Below are positions 53,116-64,000 of a stretch of DNA of 64,000 bases, one piece after another. The stretch is taken from the NCBI GenBank assembly GCA_023634235.1, contig JAMKCF010000015.1:10760087-10824086 (forward strand), in the 5' to 3' direction. Positions within the stretch are counted from its first letter, which is position 1. Each line of letters opens with the position of its first letter. The position numbers were made by a program, and so were the translations under genes. This stretch comes from Pisaster brevispinus. Lineage: Eukaryota > Echinodermata > Asteroidea > Forcipulatida > Asteriidae. The notes below the pieces were generated by a model, which was not told where the DNA came from, did not search any database, and saw nothing but the letters and a program-made list of their open reading frames with translations.

Positions 53116-53141
53116 GTTGAAGTAAAAAAAATGTGTAAGTA
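53116..53141. repeat. Poly(A)-insert monomer variant 10
   Basis: GTTGAAGT, eight A (53124-53131) and TGTGTAAGTA, inside copy 2 of the 1280-bp repeat. Confidence 0.85.
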
Positions 53142-54395
53142 CAACATCCTCAAATTGCTTTTTGATTGATTCTGCACAAAGAAACATGCGTGTCCTGAAG
53201 GTATTGATTGAATCTCAGCTCGATTGAAAATAAAGCTACAGGTTGAATCCCAGCTCGATCAGAGATAAAAAACTTTCAACATCCTCAGATTGCTTTTAGA
53301 TTGATTCTGTACTAAGAAACATAGGTGTTCTGAAGCTACTGGTGAATCTCAGCTCGATTGGAAATAAAAAACTTTCAACAACCTCAGATTGCTTTTAGAT
53401 TGATTCTTTTCTAAGAAACATGGATGCTCTGAAGCGCCTGGTAGAATCTCAGCTTGATCGGAGATTAAAAACTTTCAAAATCCTGAGATTGCTTTTACAT
53501 TAATCCTCAAATTGCTTTTTGATTGATTTTGCACAAAGAAACATAGGTGTTCTGAAGCTACTTGTTGAATCTCGCTCGATTGGAAATAAAAAACTTTCAA
53601 CATCCTCAGATTGCTTTTAGATTAATTCTGTACTAAGAAACATGAGTGTTCTGAAGCTATTGTTTGAATCTCAGCTCGATTGGAAATAAAAAACTTTCAA
53701 CATCCTCAGATTGCTTTTAGGTTGATTCTGTGCCTAGAAACATAGGTGACATAAAGTTACTGGTTGAATTTCAGCTCGATTGGTAATAAAAAACTTTCAA
53801 CATCATCAGATTACTTTTAGATTGATTCTGCACAAAGAAACATGGGTGTCATGAAGCTATTGATTGAATCTCAGCTCGAACGGAGATAAAAAACTTTCAA
53901 AATCCTCAGATTGCTTTTAGATTGATTCTGTGCCAAGAAACATGGGTTTCACGAAGCTCCAGGTTGAATCTCAGCTCGATCGGAGATAAAAAACTTTCAA
54001 AACCCTCAGATTGCTTTTAGTTTAATTCTCTACTAAGAAACATGGGTGTTCTGAAGCTACTGGTTGAATCTCAGCTCGATTGGAAATAAAAAACTTTCAA
54101 CATCCTCAGATTGCTTTTTGACTGATTCTGCACAAAGAAACATGGATGCTCTGAAGCGCCTGGTAGAATCTCAGCTCGATCGGAGATAAAAAACTTTCAA
54201 AATCCTCTGATTGCTTTTAGATTAATTCTCTTACTAAGAAACATGGGTGTTCTGAAGATACTGGTTGAATCTCAGCTCGATCGGAGATAAAAAACTTTCA
54301 AAATCCTCAGATTGCTTTTAGATTAATTCTCTACTAAGAAACATGGGTGTTCTGAAGATACTGGTTGAATCTCAGCTCGATCAGATATAAAAAAA

Positions 54396-54421
54396 GTTTA
54401 AGTAAAAAAAAAGTGTAAGTA
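54396..54421. repeat. Poly(A)-insert monomer variant 11 (A9)
   Basis: GTTTAAGT, nine A (54404-54412) and GTGTAAGTA, inside copy 3 of the 1280-bp repeat. It is the least altered of the three. Confidence 0.85.
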
Positions 54422-55280
54422 CAACATCCTCAAATTGCTTTTTGATTGATTCTGCACAAAGAAACATGCGTGTCCTGAAGGTATTGATTGAATTTCAGCT
54501 CGATTGAAAATAAAGCTACAGGTTGAATCCCAGCTCGATCAGAGATAAAAAACTTTCAACATCCTCAGATTGCTTTTAGATTGATTCTGTACTAAGAAAC
54601 ATAGGTGTTCTGAAGCTACTGGTGAATCTCAGCTCGATTGGAAATAAAAAACTTTCAACAACCTCAGATTGCTTTTAGATTGATTCTTTTCTAAGAAACA
54701 TGGATGCTCTGAAGCGCCTGGTAGAATCTCAGCTCGATCGGAGATTAAAAACTTTCAAAATCCTGAGATTGCTTTTACATAAATCCTCAAATTGCTATTT
54801 GATTGATTTTGCACAAAGAAACATAGGTGTTCTGAAGCTACTTGTTGAATCTCGCTCGATTGGAAATAAAAAACTTTCAACATCCTCAGATTGCTTTTAG
54901 ATTAATTCTGTACTAAGAAACATGAGTGTTCTGAAGCTACTGGTTGAATCTCAGCTCGATTGGAAATAAAAAACTTTCAACATCCTCAGATTGCTTTTAG
55001 GTTGATTCTGTGCCTAGAAACATAGGTGTCATAAAGTTACTGGTTGAATTTCAGCTCGATTGGTAATAAAAAACTTTCAACATCATCAGATTACTTTTAG
55101 ATTGATTCTGCACAAAGAAACATGGGTGTCATGAAGCTATTGATTGAATCTCAGCTCGAACGGAGATAAAAAACTTTCAAATTCCTCAGATTGCTTTTAG
55201 ATTGATTCTGTGCCAAGAAACATGGGTTTCACGAAGCTCCAGGTTGAATCTCAGCTCAATCGGAGATAAAAAACTTTCAA

Positions 55281-57154
55281 CATCCTCAGATTGATTTTAG
55301 ATTGATTCTGCACAAAGAAACATGGGTTTTCTGAAGCTACTGGTTGAATTTCAGCTCGATTGGAAATAAAAAAACTTTCAATATCCTCAGATTGCTTTTA
55401 GATTGATTCTGTGCCAAGAAACATCGGTGTCATGAAGCTCCTGGTTGAATCTCAGATCGATCGGAGATAAAAAACTTTCAACATCCTCAGATTGATTTTA
55501 GGTTGATTCTGTGCCTAAAAACATAGGTGTCATAAAGTTACTGGTTGAATTTCAGCTCGATTGGTAATAAAAAACTTTCAACATCATCAGATTACTTCTA
55601 GATTGATTCTGCACAAAGAAACATGGGTGTCCTGAAGCTATTGATTGAATCTCAGCTCGATCGGAGATAAAAAACTTTCAAAATCCACAGATTGCTTTTA
55701 GATTGATTCTGTGCCAAGAAACATGGGTTTCACGAAGCTCCAGGTTGAATCTCAGCTCGATCGGAGATAAAAAACTTTCAACATCCTCAGATTGATTTTA
55801 GATTGATTCTGCACTAAGAAACATGGGTTTTCTGAAGCTACTGGTTGAATTTCAGCTCGATTGGAAATAAAAAAACTTTCAATATCCTCAGATTGCTTTT
55901 AGGTTGATTCTGTGCCAAGAAACATCGGTGTCATGAAGCTCCTGGTTGAATCTCAGATCGATCGGAGATAAAAAACTTTCAACATCCTCAGATTGATTTT
56001 AGATTGATTCTGCACTAAGAAACATGGGTTTTCTGAAGCTACTGGTTGAATGTCAGCTCGATTGGAAATAAAAAACCTTCAATATCCTCAGATTGATTTT
56101 AGATTGATTCTTTTCTAAGAAACATGGATGTTCTGAAGCGCCTGGTAGAATCTCAGCTCGATCGGAGATAAAAAAACTTTCAACATCCCCAGATTGCTTT
56201 TAGATTGATTCTGCACAAAGAAACATGTGTGTCCTGAAGCTACTGATTGAATCTCAGCTCGATCGGAGATAAAAAACTTTCAACATCCTCAGATTGCTTT
56301 TTGATTGATTCTGCACAAAGAAACATAGGTGTCCTGAAGCGCCTGGTTGAATCTCAGCTCGATCGGATATAAAAAATTTACAACATCCTCAAATTGCTTT
56401 TTGATTGATTCTGCACAAAGAAACATGCGTGTCCTGAAGGTACTGATTGAATCTCAGCTCGATCGGAGATAAAAAACTTTCAAAACCCTCAGATTGCTTT
56501 TAGTTTAATTCTCTACTAAGAAACATGGGTGTTCTGAAGCTACTGGTTGAATCTCCGCTCGATCGGATATAAAAAATTTACAACATCCTCAGATTGCTTT
56601 TAGATTGATTCTCTACTAAGAAACATGGGTGTTCTGAAGCTACTGGTTGAATCTCAGCTCGATTGAAAATAAAAAACTTTCAATATCCTCAGATTGCTTT
56701 TAGGTTGATTCTATGGTAAGAAACATAGGTGTCATGAAGCGCCTGGTTTAATCTCAGCTCGATCGGAGATAAAACACTTTCAAAATCCTTAGATTGCTTT
56801 TAGAATGATTCTGCACAAAGAAACATGCGTGTCCTGAAGCTACTGGTTGAATCTCAGCTCGATTGGTAATAAAAAAACTTTCAACATCCTCAGATTGCTT
56901 TTAGATTGATTCTCTACTTAGAAACATGGGCGTCTGAAGCTACTGGTTGAATCTCAGCTCGAATGAAAATAAAAAACTTTCAACATCCCCAGATTGCTTT
57001 TAGGTTGATTCTGTGCCATGAAACATAGGTGTCATAAAGTTATAGGTTGAATTTCATCTCGATTGGTAATAAAAAACTTTCAACATCCTCAGATTTCTTT
57101 TAGATTGATTCTGCACAAATAAACATGGGTGTCCTGAAGCTATTGGTTGAATCT
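55281..57154. repeat. Segment repeated 4.8-4.9 kb downstream
   Basis: 55285-56190 aligns with 60065-60770. The offset starts at 4774 (GGGTTTTCTG 55324/60098) and falls to about 4573 after two monomers missing from the downstream copy. 56205-57260 aligns with 61075-62130 at offset 4870 (AACATGTGTG 56222/61091; CGTCTGAAGC 56931/61801). The 1.45-kb tandem duplication lies between the copies. Confidence 0.82.
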
Positions 57155-58605
57155 CAGCTCGATCGGAGATAAAAAACTTTCAACATCCTCAGATTGCTTT
57201 TAGATTAATTCTGTACTAAGAAACATGAGTGTTCTGAAGCTATTGGTTGAATCTCAGCTCGATCGGAGATAAAAAACTTTCAACATCTTCAGATTGCTTT
57301 TAGGTTGATTCTGTGCCAAGAAACATAGGTGTCATAAAGTTACTGGTTGAATTTCAGCTCGATTGGTAATAAAAAACTTTCAACATCATCAGATTGCTTT
57401 TAGATTGATTCTGTGCAAAGAAACATGGGTGTCACGAAGCTCCTGGTTGAATCTCAGATCGATCGGAGATAAAAAACTTTCAACATCCTCAGATTGATTT
57501 TAGATTGATTCTGTGCCAAGAAACATGGGTGTTCTGAAGCTACTGGTTGAACTCAGCTCGATCGGATATAAAAAACTTACAACATCCTCAAATTGCTTTT
57601 TTGATTGATTCTGCACAAAGAAACATGCGTGTCTTGAAGGTAATGGTTGAATTGCAGCTCGATCAGAGATAAAAAAACCTTTCAACATCCTAAGATTGCT
57701 TTTAGAAAGATTCTGTTCTAAGAAACATAGGTGTCCTCAAGCTACTGGTTGAATCTAAATTAGATTGGAAAAAAACTTTTCAACATCCTCACATTGCTTT
57801 TAGATTGATTCTGCACAAAAAAACATGGGTGTCATAAAGCTACTGGTTGAATCTCAGCTCGATCGGAGATAAAAAACTTTAAAAATTCTCAGATTGCTTT
57901 TAGATTGATTCTGTACTAAGAATCAAAGGTGTCATAAAGCTACAGGTTGAATCCCAGCTCGATCAGAGATAAAAAACTTTCAACATCCTCAGATTGCTTT
58001 TAGATTGATTCTGTACTAAGAAACATAAGTGTTCTGAAGCTACTGGTGAATCTCAGCTCGATTGGAAATAAAAAACTTTCAACAACCTCAGATTGCTTTT
58101 AGATTGATTCTTTTCTAAGAAACATGGATGCTCTAAAGCGCCTGGTAGAATCCAGCTCGATCGGAGATTAAAAACTTTCAAAATCCTGAGATTGCTTTTA
58201 CATTAATCCTCAAATTGCTTTTTGATTGATTTTGCACAAAGAAACATAGGTGTTCTGAAGCTACTTGTTGAATCTCGCTCGATTGGAAATAAAAAATTTC
58301 AACATCCTCAGATTGCTTTTAGGTTGATTCTGTGCCTAGAAACATAGGTGTCATAAAAGTTACTGGTTGAATTTCAGCTCGATTGGTAATAAAAAACTTT
58401 CAATATCCATGTTTCTTAGAAAAGAATCAATCTAAAAGCAAAGATTACTTTTAGATTGATTCTGCACAAAGAAACATGGGTGTCATGAAGCTATTGATTG
58501 AATCTCAGCTCGATCGGAGATAAAAAACTTTCAAAATCCTCAGAATGCTTTTAGATTGATTCTGTGCCAAGAAACATGGGTTTCACGAAGCTCCAGGTTG
58601 AATCT
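57155..58605. repeat. 1.45-kb tandem duplication, copy 1
   Basis: It aligns with 58606-60040 at offset 1451 (TAGATTGG 57761/59212; AAACATAAG 58021/59472). After 58441 the offset becomes 1420 because this copy alone carries the inverted insertion, a net 31 bp. Shared markers include CTGGTTGAACTCAGC, AAAGATTCTGTTC and AATCCAGCTCG (a 2-bp-short unit). Confidence 0.9.
58408..58441 (-). repeat. 34-bp inverted monomer fragment
   Basis: Starting CATGTTTCTTAG, these 34 bases are the exact reverse complement of the monomer stretch at 58093-58126, about 300 bp upstream. They replace ATC of the normal CAATATCATCAGATTAC seen in the sister copy at 59853. It is the only antisense piece of the satellite I found in the window. 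A short foldback template switch during replication or repair is the likely origin. Confidence 0.92.
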
Positions 58606-60040
58606 CAGCTCGATCGGAGATAAAAAACTTTCAACATCCTCAGATTGCTTTTAGATTAATTCTGTACTAAGAAACATGATAGTTCTGAAGCTATTGGTTG
58701 AATCTCAGCTCGATCGGAGATAAAAAACTTTCAACATCTTCAGATTGCTTTTAGGTTGATTCTGTGCCAAGAAACATAGGTGTCATAAAGTTACTGGTTG
58801 AATTTCAGCTCGATTGGTAATAAAAAACTTTCAACATCATCAGATTGCTTTTAGATTGATTCTGTGCAAAGAAACATGGGTGTCACGAAGCTCCTGGTTG
58901 AATCTCAGATCGATCGGAGATAAAAAACTTTCAACATCCTCAGATTGATTTTAGATTGATTCTGTGCCAAGAAACATGGGTGTTCTGAAGCTACTGGTTG
59001 AACTCAGCTCGATCGGATATAAAAAACTTACAACATCCTCAAATTGGTTTTTTGATTGATTCTGCACAAAGAAACATGCGTGTCTTGAAGGTAATGGTTG
59101 AATTGCAGCTCGATCAGAGATAAAAAAACCTTTCAACATCCTAAGATTGCTTTTAGAAAGATTCTGTTCTAAGAAACATAGGTGTCCTCAAGCTACTGGT
59201 TGAATCTAAATTAGATTGGAAAAAAACTTTTCAACATCCTCACATTGCTTTTAGATTGATTCTGCACAAAAAAACATGGGTGTCATAAAGCTACTGGTTG
59301 AATCTCAGCTCGATCGGAGATAAAAAACTTTAAAAATTCTCAGATTGCTTTTAGATTGATTCTGTACTAAGAATCAAAGGTGTCATAAAGCTACAGGTTG
59401 AATCCCAGCTCGATCAGAGATAAAAAACTTTCAACATCCTCAGATTGCTTTTAGATTGATTCTGTACTAAGAAACATAAGTGTTCTGAAGCTACTGGTGA
59501 ATCTCAGCTCGATTGGAAATAAAAAACTTTCAACAACCTCAGATTGCTTTTAGATTGATTCTTTTCTAAGAAACATGGATGCTCTAAAGCGCCTGGTAGA
59601 ATCCAGCTCGATCGGAGATTAAAAACTTTCAAAATCCTGAGATTGCTTTTACATTAATCCTCAAATTGCTTTTTGATTGATTTTGCACAAAGAAACATAG
59701 GTGTTCTGAAGCTACTTGTTGAATCTCGCTCGATTGGAAATAAAAAATTTCAACATCCTCAGATTGCTTTTAGGTTGATTCTGTGCCTAGAAACATAGGT
59801 GTCATAAAAGTTACTGGTTGAATTTCAGCTCGATTGGTAATAAAAAACTTTCAATATCATCAGATTACTTTTAGATTGATTCTGCACAAAGAAACATGGG
59901 TGTCATGAAGCTATTGATTGAATCTCAGCTCGATCGGAGATAAAAAACTTTCAAAATCCTCAGAATGCTTTTAGATTGATTCTGTGCCAAGAAACATGGG
60001 TTTCACGAAGCTCCAGGTTGAATCTCAGCTCGATCGGAGA
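58606..60040. repeat. 1.45-kb tandem duplication, copy 2
   Basis: This is the partner of 57155-58605 without the inverted fragment. Private differences are few, for example AAACATGATAGTTCTG (58672) and AAATTGGTTTTTTG (59041). The copies abut without intervening sequence, as expected for unequal crossing-over. Confidence 0.9.
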
Positions 60041-63000
60041 TAAAAAACTTTCAACATCCTCAGATTGGTTTTAGATTGATTCTGCACAAAGAAACATGGG
60101 TTTTCTGAAGCTACTGGTTGAATTTCAGCTCGATTGGAAATAAAAAAACTTTCAATATCCTCAGATTGCTTTTAGATTGATTCTGTGCCAAGAAACATCG
60201 GTCACATGAAGCTCCTGGTTGAATCTCAGATCGATCGGAGATAAAAAACTTTCAACATCATCAGATTGATTTTAGGTTGATTCTGTGCCTAGAAACATAG
60301 GTGTCATAAAGTTACTGGTTGAATTTCAGCTCGATTGGTAATAAAAAACTTTCAACATCATCAGATTACTTTTAGATTGATTCTGCACATAGAAACATGG
60401 GTGTCCTGAAGCTATTGATTGAATCTCAGCTCGATCGGAGATAAAAAACTTTCAAAATCCTCAGATTGCTTTTAGATTGATTCTGTGCCAAGAAACATCG
60501 GTGTCATGAAGCTCCTGGTTGAATCTCAGATCGATCGGAGATAAAAAACTTTCAACATCCTCAGATTGATTTTAGATTGATTCTGCACTAAGAAACATGG
60601 GTTTTCTGAAGCTACTGGTTGAATGTCAGCTCGATTGGAAATAAAAAACCTTCAATATCCTCAGATTGATTTTAGATTGATTCTTTTCTAAGAAACATGG
60701 ATGTTCTGAAGCGCCTGGTAGAATCTCAGCTCGATCGGAGATAAAAAACTTTCAACATCCCCAGATTGCTTTTAGATTGATTCTCTACTCAGAAACATGG
60801 GTGTTCTGAAGCTACTGGTTGAATCTCAGCTCGATCGGATATAAAAAACTTTTAAAATTCTCAGATTGCTTTTAGATTGATTCTGTACTAAGAAACATGG
60901 GTGTCCTGAAGCGCCTGGTAGAATCTCAGCTCGATCGGAGATAAAAAACTTTCAAAATCCTCAGATTGCTTTTAGATTTATTCTGTTCTAAGAAAAATAG
61001 GTGTCCTGAAAATACTGGTTGAATCTTAATTAGATTGGAAAAAACTTTTCAACATCCTCACATTGCTTTTAGATTGATTCTGCACAAAGAAACATGTGTG
61101 TCCTGAAGCTACTGATTGAATCTCAGCTCGATCGGAGATAAAAAACTTTCAACATCCTCTGATTGCTTTTTGATTGAATCTGCACAAAGAAACATAGGTG
61201 TCCTGAAGCGCCTGGTTGAATCTCAGCTCGATCGGATATAAAAAATTTACAACATCCTCAAATTGCTTTTTGATTGATTCTGCACAAAGAAACATGCGTG
61301 TCCTGAAGGTACTGATTGAATCTCAGCTCGATTGAAAATAAAAAAATTTCAACATCCTCAGATTGCTGTTAGGTTGATTCTGTGCTAAGGAACATAGGTG
61401 TTTTGAAGCTACTGGTTGAATCTCAGCTCAATTGGAAATAAAAAAACTTTCAACATCCTCAGATTGCTTTTAGATTGATTCTCTACTAAGAAACATGGGT
61501 GTTCTGAAGCTACTGGTTGAATCTCAGCTCGATTTAAAATAAAAAACTTTCAATATCCTCAGATTGCTTTTAGGTTGATTCTGTGGTAAGAAACATAGGT
61601 GTCATGAAGCGCCTGGTTGAATCTCAGCTCGATCGGAGATAAAACACTTTCAAAATCCTTAGATTGCTTTTAGAATGATTCTGCACAAAGAAACATGCGT
61701 GTCCTGAAGCTACTGGTTGAATCTCAGCTCGATCGGATATAAAAAAACTTTCAACATCCTCAGATTGCTTTTAGATTGATTCTCTACTAAGAAACATGGG
61801 CGTCTGAAGCTACTGGTTGAATCTCAGCTCGAATGAAAATATAAAACTTTCAACATCCCCAGATTGCTTTTAGGTTGATTCTGTGCCAAGAAACATAGGT
61901 GTCAAAAAGTTATAGGTTGAATTTCATCTCGATTGGTAATAAAAAACTTTCAACATCCTCAGATTTCTTTTAGATTGATTCTGCACAAAGAAACATGGGT
62001 GTCCTGAAGCTATTGGTTGAATCTCAGCTCGATCGGAGATAAAAAACTTTCAACATCCTCAGATTGCTTTTAGATTAATTCTGTACTAAGAAACATGAGT
62101 GTTCTGAAGCTATTGGTTGAATCTCATCTCGATTGGAAATAAAAAACTTTCAACATCCTCAGATTGCTTTTAGGTTGATTCTGTGCCAAGAAACATGGGT
62201 GTCATAAAGTTACTGGTTGAATTTCAGCTCGATTGGTAATAAAAAACTTTCAACATCATCAGATTACTTTTAGATTGATTCTGCACATAGAAACATGGGT
62301 GTCCTGAAGCTATTGATTGAATCTCAGCTTGATCGGAGATAAAAAAAATTCAATATCCTCAAATTGCTTTTAGATTGATTCTGTGCCAAGAAATATGGGT
62401 GTCACGAAGCTACTGGTTGAATCTCAGCTCGATCGGAGATAAAAAAACTTTCAACATCCTCAGATTGCTTTTAGATTGATTCTGTGCCAAGAAACATGGG
62501 GGTCACGAAGCTCCTGGTTGAATCTCAGATCGATCGGAGATAAAAAACTTTCATCATCCTCAGATTGATTTTAGATTGATTCTGCACTAAGAAACATGGG
62601 TTTTCTGAAGCTACTGGTTGAATTTCAGCTCGATTGGAAATAAAAAACTTTTAATATCCTCAGATTGCTTTTAGATTGATTCTTTTCTAAGAAACATGGA
62701 TGTTCTGAAGCGCCTGGAAGAATCTCAGCTCGATCGGAGATAAAAAACTTTCAAAATCCTCAGATTGCTTTTAGATTAATTCTCTACTAAGAAACATGGG
62801 TGTTCTGAAGCTACTGGTTGAATCTCAGCTCGATTGGAAATAAAAAACTTTCAACATCCTCAGATTGCTTTTAGGTTGATTCTGCGCCAAGAAACATGCG
62901 TGTCATAAAGTTACTGGTTGAATCTCAGCTCGATTGGTAATAAAAAACTTTCAACATCCTCAAATTGCTTTTAGATTGATTTTGCACAAAGAAACATTAG

Positions 63001-64000
63001 TGTCCTGAAGCTACTGGTTGAATCTCAGCTCGATCAGAGATAAAAAACTTTCAACATCCTCAGATTGCTTTTAGATTGATTCTCTACTCAGAAACATGGA
63101 TGCTCTGAAGCGCCTGGTAGAATATCAGCTCGATCGGAGATAAAAAACTTTCAAAACCCTCAGATTGCTTTTAGTTTAATTCTCTACTAAGAAACATGGG
63201 TGTTCTGAAGCTACTGGTTGAATCTCAGCTCGATCGGATATAAAAAACTTACAACATCCTCAAATTGTTTTTTGATTGATTCTGCACAAAGAAACATAGG
63301 TGTCATAAAGTTACTGGTTGAATTTCAGCTCGATTGGTAATAAAAAACTTTCAACATCATCAGATTACTTTTAGATTGATTCTGCACAAAGAAACATGGG
63401 TGTCCTGAAGCTATTGATTGAATCTCAGCTCGATCGGAGTAAAAAAAATGTCAAAATCCTCAGATTGCTTTTAGATTGATTCTGTGCCAAGAAACATGGG
63501 TGTCACGAAGCTTCTGGTTGAATCTCAGCTCGATCGGAGATAAAAAACTTTCAATATACTCAGATTGCTTTTAGATTGATTCTGCACTAAGAAACATGGG
63601 TTTTCTGAAGCTACTGGTTGAATTTCAGCTAGATTGGAAATAAAAAACTTTCAATATCCTCAGATTGCTTTTAGATCGATTCTTTTCTAAGAAACATGGG
63701 TGTTCTGAAGCTACTGGTTGAATCTCAGCTCGATTGGAAATAAAAAACTTTCAACATCCTCAGATTGCTTTTAGGTTGATTCTGTGCCAAGAAACATAGG
63801 TGTCATAAAGTTACTGGTTGAATCTCAGCTCGATTGGTAATAAAAAACTTTCAACATCCTCAAATTGCTTTTAGATTCATTTTGCACAAAGAAACATTAG
63901 TGTCATGAAGCTACTGGTTGAATCTCAGCTCGATCGGAGATAAAAAACTTTCAAAATCCTCAGATTGTTTTAGATTAAATCTCTACTGAGAAACATGGGT
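60041..64000. repeat. Array block 2, right end (runs off the window)
   Basis: 60065-62130 repeats 55285-57260 with small deletions. 62130-64000 is a run of ordinary units, with a partial local duplication: about 62640-62990 and 63650-63990 share GCTTTTAGAT(T/C)GATTCTTTT, a TTGGTAATAAA unit and GAAACATTAGTGTC (62992/63892, 900 bp apart). The final unit, cut by the window end, has a short ATTGTTTTAGATTAAATCTC. No array end is reached. Confidence 0.9.

Larger units (their letters stand above)
51411..55280. repeat. 1280-bp higher-order repeat, three copies
   Basis: AACCCTCAGA lies at 51441, 52721 and 54001. The truncated-unit junction before GGT(G/T)GAATCC lies at 51961, 53241 and 54521. Every spacing is exactly 1280 bp, with no indels between copies at these markers. 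Each copy contains a short poly(A) variant, the GCTACAGGT truncated unit and one 123-bp monomer. The regular length and few differences suggest a recent tandem amplification. It ends near 55280, where AACCCTCAG is replaced by CATCCTCAGATTGATTTT. Confidence 0.92.

Noticed and set aside
32167..54421. Poly(A) tracts as tails of retroposed SINE copies
   Set aside because: They lie inside otherwise intact monomers, with no SINE body and no target site duplications. The sequence resumes in the correct monomer phase.
47578..54900. Plus-strand frames of 63-75 codons with a repeated LSTSSDCF-like peptide
   Set aside because: They are shadows of monomer runs in which chance substitutions remove stops. 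The shared peptide is the translated satellite core.
1..64000. CRISPR array
   Set aside because: The whole 100-bp unit is repeated with graded variation. There are no constant short repeats with unique spacers and no cas genes.
1..64000. Tandem small-RNA, snRNA or tRNA gene cluster
   Set aside because: No tRNA-like A/B box pair, terminator T-run placement or conserved hairpin was found that would hold across monomers. Nothing supports transcription units.
1..64000. CENP-B-box-like or telomere-repeat motifs
   Set aside because: I saw no TTCG...CGGG box and no TTAGG/TTAGGG runs. Any centromere role would be speculation from array size alone.

Overview
The whole window is satellite DNA. I find no supportable protein-coding gene, tRNA, rRNA or CRISPR array. 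From base 1 to base 64000 the sequence is a head-to-tail tandem array of an AT-rich monomer of 100 bp (variants 86-123 bp), about 630 copies by length. One short interruption near 11.37-12.03 kb breaks it. The array runs off both ends of the window. The organism must be a eukaryote: very long satellite arrays with nested higher-order repeats belong to pericentromeric, subtelomeric or sex-chromosome heterochromatin, and a palindromic MITE-like element sits in the break. I do not recognise the satellite family and cannot name a species. An animal, perhaps an insect, is only a guess.

Layout. (1) 1-11370: array block 1, a mosaic of duplicated segments about 5.2-5.7 kb apart, with a 923-bp higher-order repeat present about three times at 7700-10410. 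(2) 11371-11611: 241 bp that is not this satellite. It holds two diverged copies of another repeat about 152 bp apart, the second carrying a perfect 9-bp dyad. (3) 11612-12030: strongly diverged, relic-like monomers, one of them split by a 130-bp terminal-inverted-repeat element (11865-11994). (4) 12031-64000: array block 2. Its left part is built from large segmental duplications in the order A1-B1-A2-A3-B2-B3 (12850-29740). Its middle (29.7-51.4 kb) is a rearranged mosaic with a recurrent poly(A)-containing monomer variant. Its right part has a clean 1280-bp higher-order repeat x3 (51411-55280) and a 1.45-kb tandem duplication (57155-60040). One copy of that duplication carries a 34-bp inverted fragment, the only antisense monomer piece I found.

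The history I infer is ordinary satellite evolution: unequal exchange, segmental amplification, conversion-like mixing of monomer modules, and rare template-switch and insertion events. Variants shared on both sides of the break show that blocks 1 and 2 belong to one expanding system. All repeat alignments were made by eye. Boundaries are approximate to tens of bases unless exact positions are given.
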